A stretch of DNA of 64,000 bases from Phoebastria nigripes (taxonomy: Eukaryota; Chordata; Aves; Procellariiformes; Diomedeidae). The translations under genes and the position numbers were made by a program. This document shows positions 48,724 through 61,900 of the stretch, in pieces; the first letter of the stretch is position 1; each line of letters starts with the position of its first letter. Location of the stretch: NCBI GenBank assembly GCA_035582835.1, contig JAYKAV010002419.1, forward strand, positions 130,323 through 194,322, given 5' to 3'. The notes under the pieces were generated by a model. It was not told where the DNA came from, did no database searches, and saw only the letters and a program-made list of their open reading frames with translations.

Positions 48724-51700
48724 GTAAGTCACGTTACAGCTATTTTCTTTTTCTCACAAGTAAAGACATTTTTCTTTTTTTTAAGTGTCCACTGATTTCC
48801 AAGGGGAAGATGTGATTCCTTTGAAGTGAACCAATGCTATTTATGTTTGAAATGTTAAGTACCAAATGTGCTCTTTCCTCTGTGAGACTAAAGGCTTCTA
48901 GCCACTAATGATCTTGGTATTGCAACTTGAGTTTATCACGATCAAAGATAATATTACACGGGTAGAGCGTGTAGCACAGTTACTCGGTATAAGTGAAAGG
49001 ATCCCTTGTCTGGATTTGAAATTTATCTACCTTAACCATTCGCCTATAGCCTATGTCTTTCCAGAAGGTTTACAAAGCGTGTTGTTTTTTTTTAAAGTCA
49101 TTGTTGGTGCAATATGCTAACAAATGCAAAATAGGAGAGACTCCCTGCACGTCGTATTGCTGTTGCAGAGCACTCATCAACCACGCGTATGCTCCCAGGG
49201 CCCTGAACAAATGTCAGCTGTAGCTGGTGTGTTTCTGGCCTTCCTGGAACGTGGGCTTTTTCAGCGGGGGCTTTGCTGGTGCTAGGAGCTTGATTTTACA
49301 AGTGCAGAGGCCCTTCTGGGAGGTGACCTCTTAATTCAAAGGGTGTAGAGAATACTCTGCAGCTCCAGAGGAGTATGCAGCCCCTTACAGCTGGGAGAGA
49401 GGGCTGCAAGATTCAACTCCTGATAGCTGCCAGGTGATTTCACATTTCACACCTTTTTTTTGTGTGTCAGATCAACCCAAGGGCAGCGGATGTGCTGCTG
49501 AATGTGTGGCAGAATGTATGTTGTGTAGACACCCAGGGTAACTCCAGTAATGGGTCCAGTGTAATTTCTTCAGCAGTGTACCTATGCTGTGAGAATTAAG
49601 TTTTATTACCCATATCACCAGATGGATGAGCGCTGCGGTTAATGCTAGCAAAGTCTGTTTGCATAGCGGTGGGAACACCTTTGCTCTGCGAGATCCCTAC
49701 ATCTCTGCAAGGGAGCTCTTGTGGTCTCTTAGAGAATTTCTGATTATGCATTTAACATATAATAATGGGAGTGAGAGGGAAGGGGTTCAACAATGCCTGT
49801 GATGGGAGAATCATCTTCTCCTTTTTCTTAACTCTAGCATGCTGGCTTTGAGCTTGGCACCCAGTCCAGGCCTTATTGTGTTGGCAGAGAAACGCCAACC
49901 TAACCAGTGGCATTGGGGCATTTTGTGAGGTAGTGCAGGACTGCTCCTCTGCTGCTGCACCGATCAGCTCTCGACAGGCAGGAGAGATCCTTCCTTACAC
50001 GGTGTCATCACTGGAGTACATTACTGCTGTGAATAGTTTTAATTTTGTGATGTCAAGCTTTTGCAGAATCGGGCCCAAACTGTCAAGTCCTCTCACGCTC
50101 ACACAAAACATTACAGGCTTTGAATGAACTAGGAAGAAAAGTGTTGGTTGCTCTTAGGAGGTGGAGGTGGTGAAAAAAAGAATGAAATGCCCTGGAAGTT
50201 TGGTCCAATAACACAGTAGTATTGTGTTGATTTTTATTTACTCTGAGCTCCAGCTCAGAATATAAAGTTCGGTTTTAATTGACTATCCTTCTTATATGGG
50301 AAAGGTTATTTTAGGCTTGAAGGCGTTTGATGAGCGTACCATCTGCTTTCTGTGGAGTATTTTATTCAGGGTCATTCCTTGATTACAGGTTTGTTGAAAT
50401 AGTTGGATCCATAATGTAAGTGTATCAATGGAATATTAGTAATAGATGAATCAAAGAGATGTCGAGTGATGCAAACTACGCTTAGTGAACCATAGCAAGT
50501 GCTTTGTTCAGTCTCTGAAAGCTAACTATGCCATTCTCTTGACCTTTGCGAGGCAATTATCTCATTATCAAACCAGAGCCACAGAAATCTTAGCCATAGA
50601 AATTAATAATGTGTATTTAAAATTTAGTTTGATTTAAGAAGCAGATTTTTTAAAATGCCTATAAAACCAAAAAAATACTACTCTTTAAAAGTATTTCTTA
50701 TGAAAATAATGATGTGGTAAAATTTGCAAGCCCTGCTGTGTTAGGAAGAAAAAACTGGCCAATGTATGGTTCTGTTTCTGTATTGCAAAATGTATGGTGT
50801 CAATTATATTACCTTTGTTGAAGGCAACAGGCAAAGTGCTATTTTATCCTTTTCTTTGCTGGCAGGACAATAAAATGTACAACACTTCGTTATACAAACA
50901 GTTTACATTGATATCATGTAGATTGATGTCACATGTGGAAAGTGATGACTGCTAAAGTTAAACAGAGGCAGGGTGGTACAGTAGATAAATGGATTACTCT
51001 AAGGCACTGGTATTTATCAGTCAAATCTGAGGGGAGACCAGATTACAGAAATGTGACTAAAATTCTTAAAAGGTGTCTATAAGGAGATCCAGACACATTT
51101 AATTTGAAGGGCTTGGCTATTTCTTACCTTGCAAATGAAAGAAGTGTGCCGAAGGAACAAGATAGGAACATGTGTATTTCCACATCACCTGAAATTCTCC
51201 AAACTCTAAAGCGAGCACAAAATTTGGGAAATACGGTCTACTAATGTCTTTATGTGAGAAGTGCTGGCTTCTGAGCCAGCTTCTGAGGCCAGGTCTTCTT
51301 CAGAAACGTTGCTGCTGGGGAAGGTGTTAACACGTTCTCTGAGCGTTGGAGTACTGTGCGACAGATACAGCATCTCACAAGTGAGACACCAGAAACACCT
51401 TCACAAAGAGCCCCATTCACCACAGTGTGTAAGCTGTTGTCTTTGTTAGGCAGTTTTAGTAGAGAAAAACGTTTTTTCCAGGAAGTATTCTCTCTACTTT
51501 TATTATACATTTTTAACAAAAACATTTTGTTCAGCTCTGACTCCTTCTCATCCTCCCCATTTTCTTCCCTATTCTGTGGGGGTTAACAAAAAATAAAGCA
51601 AGCAGGAAATGAGGAAGAAAAATTAAGTTTTGTTGACAATAAATACTGCTTTTTGGTGTGGGATTTTTTTCTTTTTTAAGTAGAAAAGGTATGTAGATGC

Positions 51701-51780
51701 TGTCTGTCAGTTCCTGCAGATGTGGCTGGAAGAGATGCTTTGATGCTTCAGGCAGTCCCATGTCGATGGCCTCTGTATTT
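48724..51780. other. Proximal intron 4, no gene recognised
   Basis: AT-rich unique DNA with short frames only. Nothing else recognised. Confidence 0.5.
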
Positions 51781-51789
51781 CCATAGAGC

Positions 51790-52720
51790 TTCTGTAAGGG
51801 TTAGGCTGGGGTAAGCTTTCCCTCCGGCTTCAGCGTGGGCTACCACAGCCAGTACCTGCTGCCGACACTGTGGCTACCTACGTCTGCATCCATCCTGCCT
51901 GTGCACTGCTGTGTGGCACGTGCCCAGGTGGTTTGGGCAGGAATATTCAGGACCGATTTTCTCGCAAAGTCCTTTTCTGCTTCTCCTCTAACTTGGTTCA
52001 GTGTGCCACAATGTCTCACCGAGGAGGCCCTGGAGAAGCAGGCTGCCGAGGAATCGGCTCAGCAGCTGGAAGGCTCAAACATTTGCATCTCTTTCTTTGC
52101 AGTCTGCCAGGGAAGGACTCGCTCTCCATTTACAGAGGAAAGACTGCTGTGAGTGGGAAGCCTCCCGCTCCCATTCTTGTTGATATAACTACTGATTAGT
52201 TAATCTAACTGCCTTGGAGGGTTCCCCTCCAGAATGCAAACAGGCTCAAAAGCTTGTTTCTGTTCAGAAAGCAGAAGACATAAGCTGTGCTTGGATGTCT
52301 TGATAGCCAAAGTTCATGGATGTGACCACAGACTGTGTACCTCTTCCCCTCCTGAAGTGAGAGCAATTAGAGGTCCTCACCAGCACAAAACAGCCCAGGT
52401 GGATAATGAAATGCTGGTGCTGATGGCTAGGAACAAGAAATCTGAGATTTTGAACCTGCACAGGAGGCTGGAGTGGAGTTGTCCACGACCAAACTGAAGC
52501 ACAAAGGCTTGAGCCCTGCCTGGTGGTGCCGCCAGCCCGTGCAGGCTTGCAGGTGGCACTGAGCTAAGGCCACGGGGAGACCTCGGGCTGGACCCGGGCA
52601 GCAGCAGCAGCGGAGTCCCTGCCGCAGCCCCGCGCACTGTGTCTGCCTGCCCAGGGGAGGGACTGGTTGGATGCAGCAGGGTGAGCAAACGGGATCAGTC
52701 CTTTTCACGGCCTTGTTTTA
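51790..52720. other. GC-richer block in intron 4
   Basis: Overlapping frames on both strands: 105 and 109 codons on + (51835-52199), 87 codons on + (52234-52497), 103 codons on minus (52377-52688). An acceptor-like CTTTCTTTGCAG lies near 52102, inside the + frames. No domain recognised. CAGCAGCAGCAG lies near 52601. Confidence 0.4.
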
Positions 52721-55700
52721 TTTCTCTGCGCGGACTAGAGTTCACCTACGCATTCCTTTATCTAACTGCTCCTACTAATTGGCATGTGGAAAAAAACAAA
52801 ACCCTATTTCCTCATTCCCCTGCTCCCTTAAAATAAAAATAATATGTACCACCTGAACAATTCATTTCTCTTCAACTCAAGATCATTGGTAGAGACATTT
52901 TTCAAAATCCTTTTCATTTATCAGCCTCTGGGGTTACTGTTATTGAATAACTTTTGTAAATGCATATAATTTACTGGCATTTGCTGTGTGGTCATATATA
53001 CTGCAAGGGAGAAGGAATGAAAAAATAGGGGTCCTAACAGTTTTCATTATAGACCAAAGAGATCTAGTTGGAGGCAAAGCTGCCTGTGCAGTGTCCAGAA
53101 GATGGATTTAAGGTCACTGGGAGAAATCAGTGTGCTGTTGTTGCTAGAGCAGCACACGTCCTCTGTGTTTTCTTGTCTGAAGGAGGTGACTTGGCCTTCT
53201 GCCAGACTTGTGCGTGCCCCACCGCATGGAGTGACTTCCAGGGCGCATGGATGAGCGTGGATCCTTTCGCGACCCAGTTGTGGGCTGCATTGCCAAATGC
53301 ATGTGGGCCCCTACAGCAAGGTAGCGTATAGATGTGTCTATCAGCATGACCTCCACCTTCGCCGGGCTTGGGGACTTGCACAGCAGCAGGAACAGACACA
53401 CAGCTTAGAAGCAGGAGGGTCAGGTGCTTGGGTGATGGTGGATTTCTACAGCTCCATCGGCTTCGCCAGGTGAAAATCTCGCACAGGAAGATTTGTCATG
53501 GTGCTTTGCTGGATAAATATTATAAATTCTGCCTGCTAAAGATGAACCAGAAGGTTCGCTTTCATTTTGTGAGCCTGGGGTTGCTTCTTCTATAAACAGG
53601 AGTGTGAGAGAAAACTGAATACCTTATTTCTTCTTGATTTTTAAAATCTATTTGGTAAATTTTAAATCATTCTGGATCATTTTTATAGCATGCTGGGTCC
53701 AATATGCCATTAAACAAGCTGTTTGGTCCCTGGGGTAGTGTAAACACTTGTTCACCCCCAAAAGAAGGTTAAAAGTTTTATTTTTGTGTGTAAAGGCCAA
53801 TTTTTTATAAAACATTTCATACCAAAAAGTGAGAGAACTACATCCTGCTGTGGTATTAATATAATTTTTTTCTCTGAAAAATGAAACTTCTTCATTTTAC
53901 CATAACAAGCAATACAGAGGGGAAACTGCTCATTGAAAAAAAAAAGATGTGTAAAGGGCATTGCAGTCCCCACTTCCCTTCTCTCCCCTTCCCCCCAAAA
54001 AAACTTAATGATATATTGCTTGCGTTGGGAAAAATGATCTACTTTAAAAACAAAACAAAACCCAAAACCTTCACCAACTCAGATCTCCCTGTAAAACAAC
54101 GCAGAAAGCAGATTCTCTCGCTTCCAGGGCTGGCTGGGAGTGGTTAGGAGTGAGGGATGACTTACCCATCCTCCCAGCCACCGGGGTTTCTGAAGCAACG
54201 ATTTCAGAAGGACTTACCTTCCTTCTTGTGATTGACCAAGGAAGCCGTGGCAGGACAGTGCTATGAAGAAGAAGGGAGTTTTTAGGGATAGGTCATGTGC
54301 CAGAAAAAATGTGTAGGATGAAAGCTGATGACTTCAGGGTATAGAGTGGTACCATTACGCCTGGTATAGCTGAAATTTGGTCTTTGCTTTCGTTATACAT
54401 CTCAGTTTACAGAAGTTTGTGACTCATAGATAAGATCAGTTGTTTAGGGGAAAAACATAACAAAACAAAACCTTGGCAGGGAATGAGACTTTAAAAAAAA
54501 AAAAAGAAGGAAGAAAGAATGTTTCCAGTCTAAATGAAATACGGTTTTCCTGTTGGTGACTTTCTTGATTTGTGTGAGTCAAAGTTGGCTTTTCTTCTTA
54601 AACCAGCTCTAGTACAAAAATTGTACTTAGGCCTGAAAGGGTGGGTTTTCAATGTTTTTCAGCTGACGTGAAGTATCAGCATGATTGCTATTGACTATTT
54701 TGGCTACCTGCAGGGTAATTTATATCAGGAAACCCTGAAGTTTCCAAATAGATGCTTCAGGCTTCTTTGTTTTAACACAAATGTGATGTTAGAGTGGGAT
54801 CGGTGTTAGTGCTCCTCTGCTAAGACTAGAATGTTTAAGCATTTAGAAATGCGATAGGAAGAGTACGGAGGCTTTTTATTAGTGTGGATACTGGGACCTC
54901 CTTAGATGGAGCTTTACGGTGGCATCTCCAACAGTCTGAAAACTATGCAAATCTTTTCCAAGGTCCTGGGCAGGGTGGCTTAGCTAAATATTTCAAATTT
55001 TAACTTTCTCAAAACAAAAACAAGGCATAGCTGGAGGGGAAGTAATGATTAATGTATAATAGTGCTATATACAATATAGATAAATGTACATTTCCTCTTC
55101 CCTCCCACCCCACTTCTGCAAACATAAGCTTTTAGCTTGAAAAAGCAAATCTGGAAATGTTCTGGATTCTGGTCAGACCTCTTTCTTATTTTGTTAATTC
55201 AACTGTAGAGTAAGATATTAATGATCCCCAGATGTTGTTTATAATGATTGATTTTTTGGTTGTGAAAAAATACTTGCAGTTTTTTAAACAATTGATATTT
55301 TCTAGTGTGCTCTGCAGCATTTGAATAAAATGTCTGAAGGCAGAGCTGTTTATGTGCCCAACATAATTGCTTCTGTTAAGTGATTTCTTCATTCTTAACA
55401 TTTTTAGCTCTAATTGCTTTTTCCCCATACATCTAAAAATAAATATTTGCAAGTTTTGCATTCTGTCACTCATTGAAATGCATAAAATATTTGTATACTC
55501 AAAGCAAAAAGGCACTGATAAGGGGTCACATTCTGTCTCACTTAGTGGCGTAAATCCAAAACAACTTGATCCACTTCAGTGGCTGTTACTCAAGATTTTC
55601 ACCAGTTAACCAAGGGCAGAATCTCACCCAATGTTAACAGCAAGCTGTTAAGTGAACATAAGTAATGTGTGGTAAAGTAAGATAAAATACCTTCCTGTCT

Positions 55701-57130
55701 GCAAGAACTTCAATAGAAACAAATGCTGTTAGCTTCTACTTTTTTTTTTTTTTTTGGTACATTTTCACTAGCAACCACAGCTGTAACCAGGATAAATATT
55801 AAGATAGATCATTTTTCACTTTATAATCAAAACTCCTTTATGGAGAACATCTACAGAATTGCTGATCTTATTCAGGTTGCGTGTTCTTGCTGCCCTCAGG
55901 AAGGCAGCAGATGCTGAGTGGAGGGGCAGGTGCTGCCTGAAAAGCTGCTTCTGCCTTTTCCCTCCAGCCCCTTGGCATCACTTCTCAGCCGGGCTGGTGG
56001 TGGCCGTCTGTCCTGCACGGAGTAGCGGGGTAGCTGCCTAAGAAGCTTGCAGCGGCCGGCCGGTGCCACTGCAAGGGCACAGCTCCCATGGCAAAGGTGC
56101 TTGGGAAATTGGTATGGCTCCTTACTTCTTTGGGTGCCCTTGGGTAGCAGTCCGGGAGAGAGAGGGGCTTACGCTGTGAACATATGGTGCTGCGTGCCCG
56201 TGGTGCTCCTGGGCTGCGCATGGCCGTGAGCCGGCTGCTCAAGGAAGCATCAGGGCTGTGAACCGTGGGGTGGCTGGTACAGCCGCCCTGCTGGGACAGC
56301 CCGGGCTTGGGGGCTCTCACGGGATGGGAGGTGAGATATCCTCCCTCCTGCAAGTGCCTGTGGCAGAGCTGAGAGCCTGGGTGTACCACTTCCAGTCCTG
56401 CGCTTTTAACTTCTTTTTCTTCTTTTCAATTTTCAATGAAATAGTGGATACATGATGGTATTGTGGGGTTTACATGTTTTCTTAGCCAGAGTTTGGCAGA
56501 GAATTAATGTGTAGTTCCAGCAAATGAAGGGTTAGCGAGTGAGCTGTTCTTCAGTGCCTGATAAATGTAACTTATCACATGGGTTTTGTCATCTATTACA
56601 CACGCGTCTGTTTTACTGGTGTCCGTTCACTAAAGGATTGTAGATATAAATGACTAATTCCTCCTATATAAGATTTCCACTCGATGGCTAGTTTTATGAT
56701 TCAGCTATCAAAATCACTTTTTGTCATTATAGTGAACAGTAAGGCAAGCTGCGTTCATCGTGAGTGTGAGCCATGTCCATCATACATGTTTTCATTTCTG
56801 GAGCCATCTTTTTTTTATTTGCAATATGCCTTCATTAGTGCATCCTCGTTTGACTGTTCCCCTGGTTTCAGTGCCTCCCTTGGACCACCGGGCCTGCCCA
56901 GACTCTTGAGCTTTGTCTCAGGAGAGCTTTCGGTCCACTGGCCTCCCAAGCCTCNCGAGCAGTGTCCCCGAGGTGCTGGGGCTCAGCAGTGGCTGGGAGC
57001 AGGGGAGACCTTCGCGGCCAGGGAAGGGCCTCCGTTCCCGCGCCCGTACAATGGAAAAGAGAAGTGGTTTATGTCAGAACATGGTCACATTATTCTGATT
57101 AAACTCACTCAAAAAAGACAACATTGTAAT
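52721..57130. other. Intron 4 DNA, no gene recognised
   Basis: AT-rich with GC patches at 53040-53500, 55900-56400 and 56870-57040. Homopolymers include A13 near 54493 and T17 near 55739. Frames up to 152 codons (56684-57142, +) have no domain. An undetermined base is at 56955. Confidence 0.45.
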
Positions 57131-58900
57131 ATTTTCCAATGACTGTTTATCATGAATTACGTCAGCCTTAGTTTAAATTGCTATTATTTCTCCTTAATGC
57201 TTCTTGGTGCCTGCATAATTTACAGCATTGGCAGCTGCGGGACTATGAAATAACCCTTCACAACCACCATACAATAGTAAAGAACATGAAGTTTTTGTTG
57301 TTAATTATTATGGGACTCCTTTAACTTTTTTACAAAGTGACATAAAATATTGTTGAGGTATTTATGGTTAAAGCTACTTTTACATGGATCTATTTTGCTC
57401 CTGGCTAGTTCTTAACTAAAGCAGTCATTTGTGGTTATTATGCCTTGGGAGATATTATGTCAGAACTGGTTTAAGAGTATTATTATGTATCACATGTCAT
57501 ATATTACATGTCAGCACTTGAGGCTGTCTTTCAATAAAAACAAATGTAATTTTAGTTAATGGTCTTTTAGGTATAGGCCATTTGTAAACTTACCTGAGTT
57601 CATTTGAAGATACACTAAAAAGCTTTGTTCTCCCGGAGTGCACTTGAGTAATTTCATTTCAGCTTCGGATGGAATTTCCAAAATATTTGTCATTATTTCA
57701 ATCAGAGGGTGCTGCCTCTAAAAAGCAAATAGTTTCCCAATACTGAGGTTAATGTACACATTTTAAGGAGCTGTAACTGTTACTCATTACTTTGTTTACT
57801 TTTCTCCCCTTTGGAGCTCACGCTTCCCAGGTTCCCTACTGGTCAGGCTGATAGTAGTATCCCAGGCAACTAAGCCACCTAATGATGATACTTCACTGTG
57901 CCGCTTAAATGAATAGCTTATACCTTCTAGATAATCCGTGGGTGAAGCAGGGTATAAATTAAAGGTTGCAGGGGAGTTTTAGGTTTCCTTGAAGTTTCAT
58001 TTCAAATCTGGAAAACGCAAACTTGCACAAAGCAAACTTTGAATTAATATGTCATTCCCCTTGGTTCCAAATACTATGCATATTTTCCAGTACTTACTTA
58101 TTTAAAGCAAGAAATGAAGCATATAGGGTGTGCCAGAAAGTTTACAAAGAATGAAAACACATAAATGACTCATGTGAACTTTTTCTGATTTTTTTCTTAA
58201 CATGTAATTAGTTAATTACTGCTGGGGGGGGGGGAAGCATGATTTCTCTCCCCCCTGCAATCTATGTTTGAGCACCATAAAAATGATCAAAGCCTCTATT
58301 TGTCTCTAGTTACATTTTACTCCATGGGACTACTGGTTTTGGTGACTCTATTGTAGGGAACGGAAACCCTGCTGGGCAAAAAATCAGTCTCTATCCCCCT
58401 ACAAATGCTCAGGCTGAAGATGTGAAGATGCAAATGTGAAATTAAAAAAGCAAGCAAAGAGCAGGGTGAGCATTTCGTGTGTTGCTGAGTTGGAATTTAA
58501 TAAGAGGAACATAAAATGGAGCTAAACTTGCCTGGATGCCGCGAGATTTTTTAATATTAGGCAGCATGCTTGATTTCCCTGGAAATGAGTGAGCAATCTG
58601 AATTTAGAGTTGCTTGGCGGGGGGAGGGGGCGTTTCGTTCTCTTTTTTAATCAAAGGCATTTCACAAGCCGATTGCAAGTGAAAGGGGAATCTATCATTA
58701 CGTAAGAATGTAGCAAACTTTTCCGTTTAATGAATGAATATTAGGTATTTCGGGAGCAGATAAAAGATGGTAAAAGAGGGAGACAGAGCTGACGTCTTAG
58801 AGATTTTAATAAAGATTGAAGTTAGTAGTGAAAAGGTCAAAGTGCCATTTGTTGAGCCCCTGCTTCTGGCATGGTTTCAAAGCTCACAGTGCTGACTGGG
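57130..58900. other. AT-rich, conserved-element-like domain in intron 4
   Basis: Non-repetitive AT-rich DNA with dense homeodomain-, Sox- and Oct-like words, a doubled ACATGTCA word (about 57494-57513), an AGGTCAAAGTGCC nuclear-receptor-like word near 58836, and an 11-G run at 58224-58234. It encloses the minus-strand exon-like segment at 57594-57717. This may be an enhancer cluster; conservation has not been measured. Confidence 0.4.
57594..57717 (-). other. Candidate minus-strand coding exon, unknown gene
   Basis: On the minus strand, CTTTTTAG|AGG opens a 124-bp segment that closes with a perfect consensus donor, CTCAG|gtaagt. Exactly one frame is open (41 codons plus one base; the other two stop within about 25 bases). 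It reads like real protein: RQHPLIEIMTNILEIPSEAE, then MKLLKCTPGEQSFL and VYLQMNS. The spacing of hydrophobic and acidic residues resembles the second half of a GRIP-type Golgi-targeting domain (weak inference). No partner exon was recognised on either side. It could be an exon of an undescribed antisense gene, a relic, or chance. Confidence 0.35.
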
Positions 58901-61900
58901 GGGCTGTGCTGTGTGTTAATGAACAGTTGTGGCACTTAACTGAGATCATGGGTTGGTCACATGAATATATATAAAAGATACGAGTGAAGATTTTGTTTTT
59001 CCCCCCTTTTTGCTGCAGTTTGGCTGTTGGAAGGACTAAACAACTAAAAGAAATGTTTGAAATGTTTGAACACCACATTAAGTCCCCTGGTCTGTAAGGA
59101 AAATGAGCTATGAATAGTAGAATACTGCTCTAGTTAAATATAGTTATTCAAAATTGTTTTTAGCTACAGATGTTATGCCATTTTAGAAACTTAGACTAAA
59201 TAATGTCAGATCTTGTTTGCTTTTTTAGTGTGTTATTCATTTATTGGGAAATTCAAAATTTAAAACAGCTGGGAAAGGGTTTGGTGTTCACTAAGTAATC
59301 TTTAAAATGTGTACATTTCAGACTTACTCTTACAGAGCTGTTTAGAAATGACTGAATTGTATATTATAGTTATAAAGTTCTGTAAACATGGTCTACCATG
59401 TAGATGACAGGGAAACATGAAATGGGAAAATGAGATAATTCTGGAGCCAAATTTTATGTACTACAGACTTGATAAAACAGCAAATGGCTTTCTCAATTTA
59501 GATAATTTGTAACTTTCCAGGAACATGCATGGGTGTTATGAACATTATGTCTAAAATAGCAGCAGAAAATAATGTTCATTCTCTTTTAATTCTCCCTTTG
59601 ATGTTTATGTCAAAATGAAGGAGTTAATTTATCTAAGAGTTTCACTGCATGAGTTGGACTGTACAAAACCAATCATGTAGAAATAATAGACTACCATTGG
59701 AAGTGCTGTACTATTGCAGTTTTAATAGCTCTTCAGTTCTGCTCAACAATTAGTCCATACATTTTATAGCTCTGTCTTTAAGAAACTGCCACACTCAGCA
59801 AAATCACAGTAATTGGGAGATGATGCAATGTGGAGAGAAATCAGAGGAAGAAAATTAATTGAAAAATAGTGTTTTGTTTGGGTTTGTTTTCTTTTAAAAT
59901 TTTAAACACTGCATTAGTAATTACTGGTGGGTGAGACTTCTGCAGAATTTAAATTCCACGTGGCTGGGTTTCTGTGAATTTATTTCTAAATCAAATTACA
60001 AAAGAGGCAAAATAGGGCATTACAATTCTTGCTATAGTTTTCTCTCTCTGAAATCAAGTGAGGGCATTGAGGGTGATCCAGAGGAGGGTTTTTTCCCTCT
60101 ATTGATACTAGTGCTGTTTGAGTAAGTTCTCATTACCTGTCAGCATCTTCATAAACCTGATCAGACAGATCACAGACAGTATGTGAATTAGTTTATCATT
60201 TACACAAACAGATAAAGAGACCTCAGCANTCCGTTTTTGCTTGTGTCCACTGGAGAAGGTACCAATGTGTTACGGTGTGAGTATCCATCTTCCCTGTGAT
60301 AGCCAGTGGATGCTGGTAGTTTCTTCATAGGACCTTGGTTTTGTGCATAAGTACTGAATATGAAAGGCAAATTAAAAAAAAAAAAAAAAAAAAAAGAAGT
60401 GTTGCTTTTTTGTAGGTTTATCATTGGCAATTAGGACTTTGCAATGTTTTTTAATTGATTTATTGTCCATTAGGGGCCAAAGGCCAGCGAAGTAGCGAGA
60501 GTTTGCATTTCAGCTGAAGTTTGGGCCTTGGTATTACATATAGCTGTATCTTGGTCTTTTAGTGATCAGACAAGCATTTCCTTGTGCCTCAGAGCTGCTG
60601 TGTTGGTCTTAATGCCATAAATTACTTGAGGGTAACGATAGATAACCAACTGACTACAGTAGGAGAGCAAACCTGGTTCTTAGATGAATAAGCAGGGGAA
60701 TAGTGAGAAGAAATAGAGAGGTGTTACTACTGCTGCATATAACGCTAGAGGAAATCATCATCAAACCCCCTAAGAGCTAACATTTTTGGTAAGTCAGTCA
60801 AATGATGATGGCTTTCTGCAAAAAGGGTGATACAATTTCATGGGATAACTGCACTACTAATACTCAAATGTATTATTCTGAACTATGGGCTGCAGAGGAA
60901 TATGGAAGGGCAGGAAGACTTTATTAGAGAAATTTTTCCCCACTTCCAGCTTTTGCCCAATTCTGACACCCGTGCTTTGCACATTGTATTGAAATACTGG
61001 ACAGGGTTAAGGAAGGACCCAAAAAACAACTCATGGCACAGGAAACTTGCCTTCAGGTGAAAGACTAAAGAATGTCAATCCATTTAGTGCATGGCGGAGA
61101 AGACTAAGAAGGGCCCCGATCGCGGTCTGTTAGTACGTCCATGAGGAGACGACCTGTGTCGGTAGAGACCTCTCTAATTTGGCAAACAGACACATAGCAG
61201 GACCCCATGCTTCAGAGTGGAAGCAGATAAATTAATGCTGAAACTAAGGCACAATTATCTAGCAGTGAGGGGTAATTACCCATGGGAACAACTTAGCTAG
61301 GAGTCACATAGACTCTTTATTACTTGAATCTTATAAATCAAGATTGCTTTCCAAAAGGCATGATCCTTACTCAAGGAAGAGATCCTGTCTTCATCCAGTG
61401 GTCACTCTGACATTGTATAGGCACTATTTGCAGAAAGTAAAAAAGGCACTAATATCCTACTAATTTGTTCTGGCCTTAAAAACTGTTACTATATGTAATA
61501 TATATGTAATTTGTAGCATCTGGGCCAGTAGAGGCTAGATTGTGCTGGATCTTGTGTCCATTATACAATAAAACAAACCTTCCTAAAATTTGCTTACACT
61601 CTTAAGTAGACAAGGCAGAGCTTTGCATCTGCTCTGTGGACCAGAGGCTGAGGAACAGCGTTATGCAGGAAGCTGGTGCATTAGGAGCTAAACGCCAGTG
61701 TCTTCACTGGTCCAGCATGGTGGCTGTTGATACCCCATGTCCTCTTTGTTCTGCTTACCAGTCTCCATCCACCATGAGCAGTTGCCTGTCTCGGGGCACC
61801 GACCGGGCAGCGTGCTCCTCTGCTCTGGTCTCTGGGGGCTCATCAGTCCCTTGCCTGTTCTCTGTTGCGGAGATCAGCTCAGGGAGAATTGGATCTGGTC

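Noticed and set aside
51835..52199. Overlapping 105- and 109-codon + strand frames as a gene
   Set aside because: Several frames are open at once in GC-richer DNA, with no domain and no complete splice structure.
59317..59368. 52-bp minus-strand segment between TTTACAG and gtaagt, considered as a partner exon for 57594-57717
   Set aside because: Its phase-1 end forces the downstream candidate exon into a frame with an early stop; probably chance splice-like words.
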